The notes under the pieces are model-generated. The model was not told where the DNA came from. It was given only the letters and a program-made list of their open reading frames with translations, and searched no databases. Source: Aliihoeflea sp052435735 (lineage in GTDB: Bacteria; Pseudomonadota; Alphaproteobacteria; Rhizobiales; Rhizobiaceae). From it: a stretch of 64,000 nucleotides of DNA. How positions within the stretch are numbered: position 1 is the stretch's first letter; each line of letters opens with the position of its first letter. The stretch covers positions 124,001-188,000 of the forward strand of contig JBQVNB010000004.1 in NCBI GenBank assembly GCA_052435735.1, given 5' to 3'. A program made the translations under genes and the position numbers. Below, piece after piece: positions 29,041-37,709 of this stretch.

Positions 29041-29161
29041 GCCCCCCTCTGCCCTGCCGGGCATATCCCCCGCAAGGAGGGAGATCACGCAGCGTCGGCG
29101 ACGAGAATGATCTCCCCACCTGCGGGGGAGATGTCCGGCAGGACAGAGGGGGGCAACGTAG
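29041..29161. repeat. Palindromic intergenic repeat element, copy B
   Basis: Two 47-base arms (29041-29087 and 29108-29154) form an inverted repeat around a 20-base centre. The arms match copy A closely; differences between the arms are partly compensated within their own small palindromes (GCCCTGCCGGGC against TCCGGCAGGA). The right flank GCAACGTAG is the inverse of the left flank of copy A, so the copies are oppositely oriented. It lies between urtD and urtE without breaking either gene and will form a large hairpin in the operon RNA. Confidence 0.85.
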
Positions 29162-29182
29162 AGCATCAACCGGACCGAAATC

Positions 29183-29878
29183 ATGCTGACCGTCACCAAC
29201 GCCACCCTCCACTATGGCGCCGCCCAGGCGCTGCGCGGCGTCTCGCTCACTGCGCAGCCCGCCCGCATCACCTGCGTCCTCGGCCGCAATGGCGTCGGCA
29301 AGACCAGCCTGCTGCGCGCCATCGTCGGCCACCACCGTCTCTCCACCGGCCAGATCTCTTTCGAGGGGAAGGTGCTCGACCGGAGCGCGCCGTCAGAGCG
29401 CGCCCGGTCGGGCATCGCCTTCGTACCGCAGGGCCGTGAAATCTTCCCGCTTCTGACCGTCCGCGAAAACCTCGAGACGGGCTTCGCGCCGCTGAAGCGG
29501 TCCGAGCGTCACATTCCCGATCACGTCTTCGAGCTTTTCCCGGTTTTGAAAGACATGCTGGGCCGGCGCGGCGGCGATCTGTCCGGCGGCCAGCAGCAGC
29601 AACTCGCTATCGGCCGCGCCTTGGTCCTGCGCCCCAAGCTCCTCGTGCTGGACGAGCCGACCGAGGGCATCCAGCCCTCGATCATCAAGGATATCGGTCG
29701 CGCGATCCGCTTCCTGCGGGAGTCGGCCGGCATCGCCGTGCTTCTGGTCGAGCAATATCTCGATTTCTGCCGCGAACTTGCCGACGACATCCACATCATG
29801 GATCGCGGCCGGATCGTCCATTCCGGCGAGGCGCACGATCTGGACGATCCCGACGTGCGCCGCTACCTCACCGTCTGA
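29183..29878 (+). CDS. urtE: Urea ABC transporter ATPase UrtE
   Basis: UrtE is the second ATPase subunit, related to LivF. The 231-residue protein has Walker A GRNGVGKTS, the segment FVPQGREIFPLLTVRENLE, signature LSGGQQQQLAIGRAL, Walker B LLVLDEPTEGIQPSI and the switch histidine position replaced by VEQYLDF, all standard for UrtE. It ends the transporter operon; urease genes, which often follow, are absent and mgtE comes next. Confidence 0.94.
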   Translation: MLTVTNATLHYGAAQALRGVSLTAQPARITCVLGRNGVGKTSLLRAIVGHHRLSTGQISFEGKVLDRSAPSERARSGIAFVPQGREIFPLLTVRENLETGFAPLKRSERHIPDHVFELFPVLKDMLGRRGGDLSGGQQQQLAIGRALVLRPKLLVLDEPTEGIQPSIIKDIGRAIRFLRESAGIAVLLVEQYLDFCRELADDIHIMDRGRIVHSGEAHDLDDPDVRRYLTV

Positions 29879-30050
29879 CGAGACCAAAGCCGAAGCGCTG
29901 CAACCTTCACCCGCTCGCCGGCGTTTTTGTCGGCGAGGGCTTGCGGCTTTGCCGCCTTCGTCCTACCCAACCATTCGGTCCGAGAACCGGCCTACCCATC
30001 CGCTTCGCCCGACATCCTCAAACTCCATTCGAACACCCATGGAGGCGCCG

Positions 30051-31457
30051 ATGACTGCCAACGACAACGAAACCGGCGGCGGCGAAGAGGTGCGGGCCGA
30101 AATCTACAATGAAGATGGCGCGATCCGGCAGGACTTCATTGCGCGCATCACCGACGCGATCGAAGGCCAGGACGCGGACACGCTGAAAAGCGAAGTCTCG
30201 GTTCTCCACCAGTCCGAAATCGGCGATCTTCTCGAAGCGCTGCCGGCCGAGGCACGCCGCAGCCTCGTCGTCCTCATGGGCGACGAGTTCGACTTTGCCG
30301 CCCTGACCGAGGTCGACGAGGCGATCCGCCTCGACATCGTCGAGCATCTGCCCAACGCGCAGATCGCGCAGGCCGTCCAAGAACTCGATTCGGACGACGC
30401 GGTCTACATTCTGGAGGATCTCGACCGCGAGGATCAGGACGAGATTCTCGAGCAGCTTCCATTCACCGAGCGGATCAGGCTGCGCCGCTCGCTCGACTAT
30501 CCGGAAGAGACCGCCGGCCGGCGCATGCAGACCGAGTTCGTCGCCGTGCCGCCGTTCTGGACGGTCGGCCAGACGATCGACTATCTGCGCGAGGACAAGA
30601 ATCTTCCGGATTCGTTTCCGCAGATCTTCGTCGTCGACCCCACCTTCCGGCTGATGGGCGCCGTCGACCTCGACCGCATCCTGCGCTCCCAGCGCACGGT
30701 CCGGATCGAGGACGTGATGCACGAGACGCGTCACGCGATCCCCGCGACGATGGATCAGGAAGAGGCAGCGCAGGAATTCGAGCAGTACGATCTTCTCTCC
30801 GCTGCCGTCGTCGACGAGAACGAACGCCTCGTCGGCGTCCTGACCATCGACGACGTCGTCGACGTCATCCAGGAAGAGGCCGAGGAAGATCTGTTGCGCA
30901 TGGGCGGCGTCGGCGACGAGGAACTCTCCGATTCCGTGCGCACCACCTCGCGCTCGCGCGTGCCCTGGCTCCTGATCAACCTCGTCATGGCCTTCCTCGC
31001 CGCCTCGGTCATCGGCCTCTTCGACGCCACCATCCAGGAAATCGTCGCGCTCGCCATCCTGATGCCGATCGTCGCCGGCATGGGCGGCAATGCCGCCTCG
31101 CAGACCATGACCGTCACCGTGCGCGCGCTCGCGACGCGCGACCTCGACATCTACAATGCCGGCCGCATCATCCGCCGCGAAATGGGCGTCGGCCTCATCA
31201 ACGGCCTTTTGTTCGCCGTGCTGGTCGGCGGCATCGCCGCATTCTGGTTTTCGAACGACATCGGCCTCGTCATCGCGACCGCGATGCTGATCAACCTCTT
31301 CACCGCCGCCGTTGCGGGCATTCTCGTGCCGCTGCTGCTCGACAAGGTCGGTGCCGATCCGGCCGTCGCCTCGGCCGTGTTCGTCACCACCATCACCGAC
31401 GTCGTCGGCTTCTTCGCCTTCCTCGGGCTTGCAACGTGGTGGTTCGGGCTACTCTAG
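30051..31457 (+). CDS. mgtE: Magnesium transporter MgtE
   Basis: MgtE is a dimeric Mg2+ channel gated by cytoplasmic Mg2+ sensing. The 468-residue protein starts at ATG 30051, 5 bases after GGAGG. An N-terminal superhelical domain (residues 20-140, with LLEALPAEARRSLV and EILEQLP) is followed by a CBS pair (about 150-270) and five membrane segments over 300-468 with the family motif MPIVAGMGGNAASQT. No M-box-like leader was seen in the 172 bases upstream; that gap holds a small CTCGCCG stem (29914-29937) of unclear use. Confidence 0.93.
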   Translation: MTANDNETGGGEEVRAEIYNEDGAIRQDFIARITDAIEGQDADTLKSEVSVLHQSEIGDLLEALPAEARRSLVVLMGDEFDFAALTEVDEAIRLDIVEHLPNAQIAQAVQELDSDDAVYILEDLDREDQDEILEQLPFTERIRLRRSLDYPEETAGRRMQTEFVAVPPFWTVGQTIDYLREDKNLPDSFPQIFVVDPTFRLMGAVDLDRILRSQRTVRIEDVMHETRHAIPATMDQEEAAQEFEQYDLLSAAVVDENERLVGVLTIDDVVDVIQEEAEEDLLRMGGVGDEELSDSVRTTSRSRVPWLLINLVMAFLAASVIGLFDATIQEIVALAILMPIVAGMGGNAASQTMTVTVRALATRDLDIYNAGRIIRREMGVGLINGLLFAVLVGGIAAFWFSNDIGLVIATAMLINLFTAAVAGILVPLLLDKVGADPAVASAVFVTTITDVVGFFAFLGLATWWFGLL

Positions 31458-31513
31458 CCGTCTCGCCCAGGCCGATGCTGCCGAATGCGCGCCTTGTCGA
31501 TGAGCGGGCGCAA

Positions 31514-31529
31514 TTGACTTTTACGTAAA
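31514..31529 (+). promoter_or_regulatory. -35 element overlapped by a TTTACGTAAA palindrome
   Basis: TTGACT (31514-31519) is followed directly by the perfect 10-base palindrome TTTACGTAAA (31520-31529), 48 bases before a MerR-family gene. MerR-type regulators bind palindromes between -35 and -10, so this is a likely autoregulatory operator. A clear -10 is not visible (CAATCT at 31538 is the best). Confidence 0.5.
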
Positions 31530-31577
31530 TGCCGTGGCAATCTCGCACAGGTTTCAAGTGCTTGATCGGATGGGCGA

Positions 31578-31964
31578 ATGCGGGAATTCTATACGATCAC
31601 CGAACTCACGCGGGAGTTCGGCGTATCGACCCGCACCTTGCGGTTCTACGAGGATGAGGGGCTGGTGCTCCCGGTGCGGCGCGGCCGCACGCGCCTCTTC
31701 CGCCCCGCCGACCGCCATCTCATCAAGCAGATCATGCGCGGCAAGCGCCTCGGCTTCTCCATCAACGAGATCCGCGAAATCATCCAGATGTACCGCGAGC
31801 CGCCCGGCGAGGTTGGCCAACTGAAATTGATGATCAAGCGCATCGAGGAGAAGCGCGAGGATTTGCGCCAGAAGCGCCGCGACCTCGAAGAGACGCTGTC
31901 GGAACTCGACGGCGCCGAGGAAGCCTGCGTCGAGCGCCTCGCCGAGCTCGGCGTCAATACCTGA
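31578..31964 (+). CDS. MerR-family transcriptional regulator (LiuR-like)
   Basis: The 128-residue protein has the winged helix-turn-helix of MerR proteins (residues 1-70: ITELTREFGVSTRTLRFYEDEGLV and RRGRTRLFRPADRH) followed by a dimerisation helix rich in Lys/Arg/Glu and a short C-terminus without a conserved cysteine cluster. That fits the LiuR-type regulators of branched-chain amino acid breakdown rather than metal sensors. No liu genes are adjacent, so the regulon would be elsewhere. Its stop touches the convergent methyltransferase gene. Confidence 0.8.
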   Translation: MREFYTITELTREFGVSTRTLRFYEDEGLVLPVRRGRTRLFRPADRHLIKQIMRGKRLGFSINEIREIIQMYREPPGEVGQLKLMIKRIEEKREDLRQKRRDLEETLSELDGAEEACVERLAELGVNT

Positions 31965-32441
31965 TCAGAACCAGCGCCGAACGCGCTTCGCATAATCGCG
32001 ATAGGCCTTGCCGAAACGCCGATCGAGATGCCGCTCCTCAGGGCGGATCGCGATAAGGCTGATCGCCATTCCTGCCGCGAACCCCGCCAGAATGAACCAC
32101 GCATTGTGCGTGACCAGCGCGAGCCCGATGAGGATCGTCACGCCGCCCAGATAGATCGGGTTGCGGCTGATCGCAAACGGCCCGTCCGTCACCAGCCGCT
32201 GCGCCGCATGCGTCGGCGCGACGGGCGTGCCGACCTTGCGAAACCGCGTCACGGCGAGGATCGCCAGCGTCGCGCCGCCGACGACGATCAGCGCGCCAAC
32301 GCCGGCGAGAAATTCCGCGAACGGCCCGCGCAGCCACGGCATCGGCACGCTCGTTCCGAGGATGATCGCGATCGCCGCAGCCGATATGATGATGACCGGC
32401 GGCCAGGGAAAGCGCATTGGCGGCTGATCGATCGTCGTCAT
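31965..32441 (-). CDS. Isoprenylcysteine carboxyl methyltransferase-like membrane protein
   Basis: A 158-residue integral membrane protein with four hydrophobic segments. The conserved C-terminal region has ISRNPIYLGG and RPEERHLDRRFGKAYRDYAKRVRRW, the SAM-binding pattern of the ICMT/PEMT superfamily. The substrate in bacteria is mostly unknown. The ATG at 32441 overlaps the stop of the preceding acyltransferase-like gene as ATGA, so the two are coupled. Confidence 0.78.
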   Translation of the reverse strand: MTTIDQPPMRFPWPPVIIISAAAIAIILGTSVPMPWLRGPFAEFLAGVGALIVVGGATLAILAVTRFRKVGTPVAPTHAAQRLVTDGPFAISRNPIYLGGVTILIGLALVTHNAWFILAGFAAGMAISLIAIRPEERHLDRRFGKAYRDYAKRVRRWF

Positions 32442-33427
32442 TCGGCTTCTCCCGGCATGTCCATATCCGTCGCGATCGAGCACTGCGTTGCGATTTCTGA
32501 CAGCCACGCCGTCGCGTCCTGGCTCGGTGCGCCAGTGTAAATCTCCCCCGCGCGCGCGTCGCCATCGATTTCAGCGATGACGCAACCGCAATAGGCTTCA
32601 CAGAACGCCCCGTCGCGCGTGTCAACGCACTGCGCCTCGCATGCCCGCTGGAAGCCGACGCGCGGCTCCTCGGCCTGAGGCGGCACGACCAGCGAGGCGA
32701 GGAAGATCAAGCCGATGAGCACCGGCTGGTGCAGAAGATAGACGGCAAGGCTGTGCTGTCCGGCAAACTGCAGAGGCCGCGTCCAGCCGGGCAGGGGCTT
32801 GCCCGCCGCCCGTTCCGTCCAGCCGGAAGCGCGCGCGATCTTCGCCGCCGCCATGCCGAGGAGAACGGCGCCGAACCACGGAAACAGCGGCACGAAATCG
32901 TTGGAGCGCGGATTGACCGCCGCAAGCCCCGTCCAGGCGAGCGCCATGCCGTTGAACATATCGCTGCGCCACAGCGCCGGCAGCGCGATCGCGCCGACGG
33001 CGATCAGCACGAGCGCCACCGCCGGCAGCCGCAGGAACACGAGCCCGACGAGGCTCGCCAGTGCGATATGGTGAAGGATGCCGAAGAAGATGAAGGCGTC
33101 CGGCGTCGCGAAATAGGTGACGATCGTGATCGCCGCCGCCGCCCCGCCCACCTGCACCATCCGCCACCAGAATGGCCGCCAGCGCACCCCGCGCACATGC
33201 GCGAGCAACAGGCTGAACCCGACGAGGAACAGGAAGGACGAGGCGATCGACCGCGCGAAGAGCCGCCACCCGCCGACCGCCGTCATGCCCGGCGTCGCAT
33301 AGCCGAAGAATTCGAGGTCCCACGCGAAATGATAGATCGCCATCGCGATCAGTGCGCCACCGCGCGAAGCGTCGATCAGTTCGATGCGGGATTTGTTTTT
33401 GGGCGGGCTGTGCACTAGTTCGGTCAT
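32438..33427 (-). CDS. DUF1624 / heparan-alpha-glucosaminide acetyltransferase-like membrane protein
   Basis: The 329-residue protein has about eight membrane segments and the family start RIELIDASRGGALIAMAIYHFAWDLEFFGY. Near residue 230 is a typical QHSLAVYLLHQPVLIG segment. The C-terminal tail (residues 250-329) is periplasmic and carries six cysteines, including ACEAQCVDTRDGAFCEAYCGC, which is unusual for the core domain and probably disulfide-bonded. The family moves acetyl groups across membranes, but no bacterial substrate is known to me. It is the first gene of a two-gene operon. Confidence 0.75.
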   Translation of the reverse strand: MTELVHSPPKNKSRIELIDASRGGALIAMAIYHFAWDLEFFGYATPGMTAVGGWRLFARSIASSFLFLVGFSLLLAHVRGVRWRPFWWRMVQVGGAAAAITIVTYFATPDAFIFFGILHHIALASLVGLVFLRLPAVALVLIAVGAIALPALWRSDMFNGMALAWTGLAAVNPRSNDFVPLFPWFGAVLLGMAAAKIARASGWTERAAGKPLPGWTRPLQFAGQHSLAVYLLHQPVLIGLIFLASLVVPPQAEEPRVGFQRACEAQCVDTRDGAFCEAYCGCVIAEIDGDARAGEIYTGAPSQDATAWLSEIATQCSIATDMDMPGEAE

Positions 33428-33488
33428 TGAAGAATCTCGGTGTTACAAGTCGGTAGCATGAAATCGACTGGCACGGCCAAGCATAAGG

Positions 33489-34331
33489 ATGGACGACGAA
33501 GTGCACAAAATCGAAGCGAACGGCGCGCGCATCCCGGCACTCGGTCTCGGCACCTGGACATTGAAAGGCGAGGACTGCGCCGATCTCGTCGCCCACGCGC
33601 TCGACATCGGCTACCGCCATCTCGACACCGCTGCCAGCTACGGCAACGAGGCGGATGTGGGCGAGGGACTGCGTCGCTCGGGCCTCGCGCGCGACGAAAT
33701 CTTCGTCACCACCAAGGTCTGGTGGACCGATCTGGCGCCCGCCGATTTCCGCCGCTCGGCTGAAGAGAGCCTCGAAAGGCTGAAGCTCGACCAGGTCGAC
33801 CTCCTCCTCATCCACTGGCCCAACCCGAAGGTCCCGCTCGCCGAGACGATCAAAGCGCTGAACCGAGCCCGCGCCGACGGGCTTACACGCCATATCGGCG
33901 TCTCCAATTTCCCGACCGCCCAACTCGCCGAGGCGCTTTCCTTCTCCGATGCACCGCTCGTCGCCAACCAGGTCGAGAATCACCCCTATCTCGACCAGTC
34001 GAAGGTCCACGCCGCCTGCCGCAAAGCGGGCATGGCGATGACCTCCTACTGCCCGCTGGCGCGCGGCGGCGATCTCTTCGCCGAGCCTGCCGTCACGGTC
34101 GCGGCAAAGGCGCATGGCAAGACACCGGGCCAGATCGTCCTCCGCTGGCACGTCCAGCATTACGGCGTCGTCGCCATACCGCGCACGACGCGAAAGGAGC
34201 GGCTTGCCGAGAATTTCGACATCTTCGACTTCGCACTGACCGATGCCGAGATGACTGCCATCTCCGCGCTCGGCGTCAAGAATGCCCGCATCTGCGACTT
34301 CGATTTCTCGCCGAAATGGGACGCCGCCTGA
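33489..34331 (+). CDS. Aldo/keto reductase
   Basis: The 280-residue protein is a TIM-barrel NADPH-dependent reductase of the 2,5-diketo-gluconate reductase/AKR5 type. Catalytic residues are visible: Asp in YRHLDTAASYGNE together with its Tyr, Lys in FVTTKVWW and His in LLLIHWPN. The coenzyme-binding end PRTTRKERLAENFDIFDF is present. Substrates of such enzymes include small aldehydes such as methylglyoxal, but none can be fixed here. It stands alone, divergent from the DUF1624 gene. Confidence 0.88.
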   Translation: MDDEVHKIEANGARIPALGLGTWTLKGEDCADLVAHALDIGYRHLDTAASYGNEADVGEGLRRSGLARDEIFVTTKVWWTDLAPADFRRSAEESLERLKLDQVDLLLIHWPNPKVPLAETIKALNRARADGLTRHIGVSNFPTAQLAEALSFSDAPLVANQVENHPYLDQSKVHAACRKAGMAMTSYCPLARGGDLFAEPAVTVAAKAHGKTPGQIVLRWHVQHYGVVAIPRTTRKERLAENFDIFDFALTDAEMTAISALGVKNARICDFDFSPKWDAA

Positions 34332-34446
34332 GCCGGCTCGAACCCGGTCTTTGGTCCAGACGAAATTGCGTCACGCCATGACGATTTCCTCATAACCGGA
34401 CGGTCTGCGCCGCCGCATAGCTCATCCTCCATCAGGGAGGCAGCGA

Positions 34447-35646
34447 ATGGTCGCGCAGGTCCGTCATCCGATCTGGCTTCCGGCAGCGCGCGCGCCCGGC
34501 GCGCGCACCTTCGCGATCCTGTTCACGTTGGAATCCTTCGCCCGCGCCTCCGTCGCCAGCGTCATCCCCATCCAGGCCTATGATCTCCTGCGCAGCGAGC
34601 AGGCCGTCTCGCTGACCTATACGCTTGTCGCGCTTCTGGGACTGTCGGCGACGATCCTGATGCCGCTGGCGATCCAGCGTTTTGCGCGCCGCCGCGTCTA
34701 CACGGCCGGCGTTCTGCTCCTCGGCCTCGGCTCGCTCTGCCTCGTCACGGGCACGCTGGCGGGCCAGCTTGGCGGCATGCTCGCGCGCGTCATCGGCGCG
34801 TCGGCGCTGTCAATCACGCTCAACCTCTACATCATGGACCACATCCGCAAGACGCAGTTCATCCAGTCGGAATCCCTGCGCATGGCCTGGTCCACCATCG
34901 CCTGGATGTGCGGGCCGACGCTCGGCGTCACGCTTTATGCGCAGTTCGGCCTCTGGGCCGCCCATGGCGCCGTCGCGCTCTTCGCCGCCGTACTGCTCTG
35001 CTTCTTCTGGTATTTCCGCTTGTCGGACAACGTCGCCATCCGCCCCGGCAAGACGAAACCGGCCAATCCGCTCGCCAATATCGGCCGCTTCGTCGCCCAG
35101 CCGCGGCTGCGGCTCGCCTGGTTCATCGCGTTCGGCCGTTCGTGCTTCTGGACGAGCTTCTTCGTCTACGCGCCGCTCCTGATGGTCGTCACGGGGCAGG
35201 GCAGCCTTGCCGGCGGGCTGATCGTCTCGGCCGGCAATGCGCTCCTGTTCACCGCTCTCTTCTGGGGCCGGCTTGGTGCACGCTTCGGCGCTCGCCGCAC
35301 CATGGCCGTGGCATTTGCCGGCATGGCGGCGGGGCTCGCCGTTGCAGCGGCCGCGGGGGAAACCTCGCCCTGGGTCGCCGGCGCCTTCCTGCTCGTCACG
35401 GCATTCTTCGGCGTCGCGCTCGACGCACTCGGCTCCGTGGTCTTCATGCGCGCCGTGCGCACGCACGAGCGCGCCCAGATGACGGCGGTCTACCGCACCT
35501 ATCTCGACCTTTCGGAGCTGATGCCGCCGCTGGTCTATTCCATCGTGCTCATTTTCTTCGGGCTCGGCGGCGTCTTCTGCTCTCTTGCCATTCTGATGGC
35601 CGTCTGCGCGGTGGTGACGTGGCATTACCTGCCACGCCGGATTTGA
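34447..35646 (+). CDS. Major facilitator superfamily transporter
   Basis: A 399-residue membrane protein with about twelve hydrophobic segments and a long basic loop in the middle (RPGKTKPANPLANIGRF near residue 200), as in sugar or drug exporters. The motif RRRVYTAGVLLLGLGSLCLV fits the loop between helices 2 and 3. A GGGAGG ribosome site precedes the ATG. Substrate is unknown. The stop abuts the convergent dppC-like gene with no gap. Confidence 0.82.
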   Translation: MVAQVRHPIWLPAARAPGARTFAILFTLESFARASVASVIPIQAYDLLRSEQAVSLTYTLVALLGLSATILMPLAIQRFARRRVYTAGVLLLGLGSLCLVTGTLAGQLGGMLARVIGASALSITLNLYIMDHIRKTQFIQSESLRMAWSTIAWMCGPTLGVTLYAQFGLWAAHGAVALFAAVLLCFFWYFRLSDNVAIRPGKTKPANPLANIGRFVAQPRLRLAWFIAFGRSCFWTSFFVYAPLLMVVTGQGSLAGGLIVSAGNALLFTALFWGRLGARFGARRTMAVAFAGMAAGLAVAAAAGETSPWVAGAFLLVTAFFGVALDALGSVVFMRAVRTHERAQMTAVYRTYLDLSELMPPLVYSIVLIFFGLGGVFCSLAILMAVCAVVTWHYLPRRI

Positions 35647-36603
35647 TCATCTCCCGCGGATACGCGGATCGAGTGCGTCGCGAATGCCGTCGCCGATATA
35701 GTTCACCGAAAGCACCGTCAGCGAGATCGCCAGTCCCGGCCAGACGACGCGCGACGGGTTGATCTGCATGAAATTGACGCCATCGAACAGCAGCCGCCCC
35801 CAGGTCGGATAATCCGACGGGAAGCCGAGGCCGAGGAAGCTCAGCGCGGATTCCGTGATGATCGCGGTCGCGATGCCCAGCGTCGCCGACACCATGATCG
35901 GCGAGAGCACATTGGGTAGGATGTGGCGCGTGATGATCCGCCGCTCGCGCGTGCCGATGCTCTTGGCCGCCAGCACGAACTCCTGTTCCTTCACCGACAG
36001 CACCGCACCGCGCACGATGCGCGCCGTCTGCATCCAGCTCGTTATGCCGATGACGAAGACGATCAACATGAAGATGCCCGTCTCCGGTCCGAATGAGCGT
36101 CGCAGCGTGTCGCGGAAGAGCATGATGATGACGAGCAGCAGCGGGAGCAGCGGAAGCGCGAGGAAAAGGTCCGTCAGCCGCATCAGCGGGCCTTCGAGCT
36201 TCTTGAAATAGCCTGCCAGCACACCGATCGTCGTGCCGAGCAGAAGCGACAGCATCATCGCCGTCACCCCGACAGAGAGCGACGTGCGCCCCCCGGCCAA
36301 AATCTGCGCGAAGGTGTCGCGGCCCAGATTGTCGGTCCCCATCGGATGCGACAGCGATATGCCCGCATTGCGCTCGCGCACGTTGAGCGCTGACGGGTCG
36401 ACGCCGTGGATATACGGGCCGAACACCACGAGAAAGACGATCGTCAGGAACACGATCGCGCCGATCACACCGCCCTTGTGCTGGCGGAACTGCCGCCAGA
36501 CATCGGCCGTCAGCGTACGCTGCTTGCGCGGTTCGGCGGCGACGGGCGAGCCCGGTGCCGGCGGAATGACCCTCTCGGGCGCCATCGAGACCTGATCAGT
36601 CAT
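35647..36603 (-). CDS. Peptide ABC transporter permease, DppC type
   Basis: The 318-residue inner-membrane subunit has an N-terminal extension of 40 residues, a first membrane helix at about 48-68, and the BPD transporter domain with NLGRDTFAQILAGGRTSLSVG and the EAA-like loop VLAAKSIGTRERRIITRHILPN near residue 210. It is the last gene of a five-gene peptide/opine importer. The ATG at 36603 overlaps the dppB-type stop by eight bases. Confidence 0.9.
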   Translation of the reverse strand: MTDQVSMAPERVIPPAPGSPVAAEPRKQRTLTADVWRQFRQHKGGVIGAIVFLTIVFLVVFGPYIHGVDPSALNVRERNAGISLSHPMGTDNLGRDTFAQILAGGRTSLSVGVTAMMLSLLLGTTIGVLAGYFKKLEGPLMRLTDLFLALPLLPLLLVIIMLFRDTLRRSFGPETGIFMLIVFVIGITSWMQTARIVRGAVLSVKEQEFVLAAKSIGTRERRIITRHILPNVLSPIMVSATLGIATAIITESALSFLGLGFPSDYPTWGRLLFDGVNFMQINPSRVVWPGLAISLTVLSVNYIGDGIRDALDPRIRGR

Positions 36604-37609
36604 AGCGAATCCTCGGGTCCAGAATGCCGTAAAGGATGTCGGCAATCAGATTGCACAGGATGATCAGCACGGCGAAGATGAAGGTCAGCGTCTGAACGAG
36701 CGGAATGTCGGCACCCTGGATCGCGATGATCAGGAGCTGGCCGAGCCCGTTCACCCGGAAGATCTGCTCGGTGATGATCGCGCCCGAAAAGATCGTCGGA
36801 ATGCCGAGCGCGATGACGGTGACGACCGGGATCAGACTGTTGCGCAGCACGTGGACGAGAAGGACGACCTTTTCCTTCATGCCCTTGGCGCGCGCCGTGC
36901 GCACATAGTCCTGGTTCAGATTGTCCAGCATCGACGCGCGCACGAAACGGCTGAGCTGCGCGGCGTTGTAGAGCGCAAGCACCATCACCGGCAGCACCAT
37001 CTGGCGCACCTGTATCCAGAAGCTGTTCCAGTCCGTCACGCGATGCGTCGTGTCGTAGATCGAGGGAAACCAGCCGAGATAGACCGAGAAGACGACGATC
37101 AGCACCACGCCGGTGAAGAAGGTCGGAACCGAGAAGCCCACCATCGAGACGAAAGTGCCGATCTGGTCGAACCAGGAATACTGGCGGTAGGCGGAGATGA
37201 TGCCGACCGGCAAAGCGATCAGGATACCGACGACATAGGACATGCCGACGACCCAGAGCGTCTGCGGCATACGTTGAATGATGAGGTCAACGACGGGGCT
37301 GCGCGTCGCCCAGGAACGTATGCGCAGGCGATCTTCCGAGTTGCCAATCTCGATGCCGAACATCCGCTCGATCAGGTTGAGCGGCTCGGCGATGAAGAAC
37401 TGCTGCAGCCACTTCAGGTAGCGGATGTGGAACGGCTCGCCGAGGCCGAGCGACATGCGGATCTGCTCGCGCACTTCCGGCGGGATCGTCAGCGGCAGAT
37501 TGCCGGTCGGATCATTGGGCGCCAGGTCGAGCAGCGCGAAGATGATGAAGCTGATGACGAACAATGTCGGCACCGCGAACATCAGGCGCCTCAGCGTGTA
37601 GTGAAACAT
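36596..37609 (-). CDS. Peptide ABC transporter permease, DppB type
   Basis: The 337-residue permease has six membrane segments. Typical features are the first helix RRLMFAVPTLFVISFIIFALL, ending in the ligand-side loop with DPTGNLPLTIP, and the EAA loop YVRTARAKGMKEKVVLLVHVLRNSLIPVV. A periplasmic loop (about residues 75-95, WLQQFFIAEPLNLIERMFGIE) is somewhat longer than in E. coli DppB. It follows the binding-protein gene after 100 bases that hold a stem-loop. Confidence 0.9.
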   Translation of the reverse strand: MFHYTLRRLMFAVPTLFVISFIIFALLDLAPNDPTGNLPLTIPPEVREQIRMSLGLGEPFHIRYLKWLQQFFIAEPLNLIERMFGIEIGNSEDRLRIRSWATRSPVVDLIIQRMPQTLWVVGMSYVVGILIALPVGIISAYRQYSWFDQIGTFVSMVGFSVPTFFTGVVLIVVFSVYLGWFPSIYDTTHRVTDWNSFWIQVRQMVLPVMVLALYNAAQLSRFVRASMLDNLNQDYVRTARAKGMKEKVVLLVHVLRNSLIPVVTVIALGIPTIFSGAIITEQIFRVNGLGQLLIIAIQGADIPLVQTLTFIFAVLIILCNLIADILYGILDPRIRYD

Positions 37610-37654
37610 ATGACCGAACTCCGGCCGTCGCGGTCAGCCGCGCGGCTTTGCCCC

Positions 37655-37672
37655 ATGCCCGCGAACGGGCAT
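37655..37672 (-). terminator. Stem-loop between the peptide-binding protein and permease genes
   Basis: ATGCCCG pairs with CGGGCAT around a 4-base loop, without a following T-run. In ABC operons such hairpins lower downstream permease expression relative to the binding protein. A modest prediction, since the stem is only 7 base pairs. Confidence 0.45.
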
Positions 37673-37709
37673 CCGCATGGGTCACATGCGAATGCCCAGT
37701 TCGTAAGGT

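Noticed and set aside
25256..29161. Repeat copies as CRISPR or transposon remnants
   Set aside because: Only two copies with 3.8 kb between, no spacers, no coding content, no target duplications; they fit dispersed intergenic palindromes.
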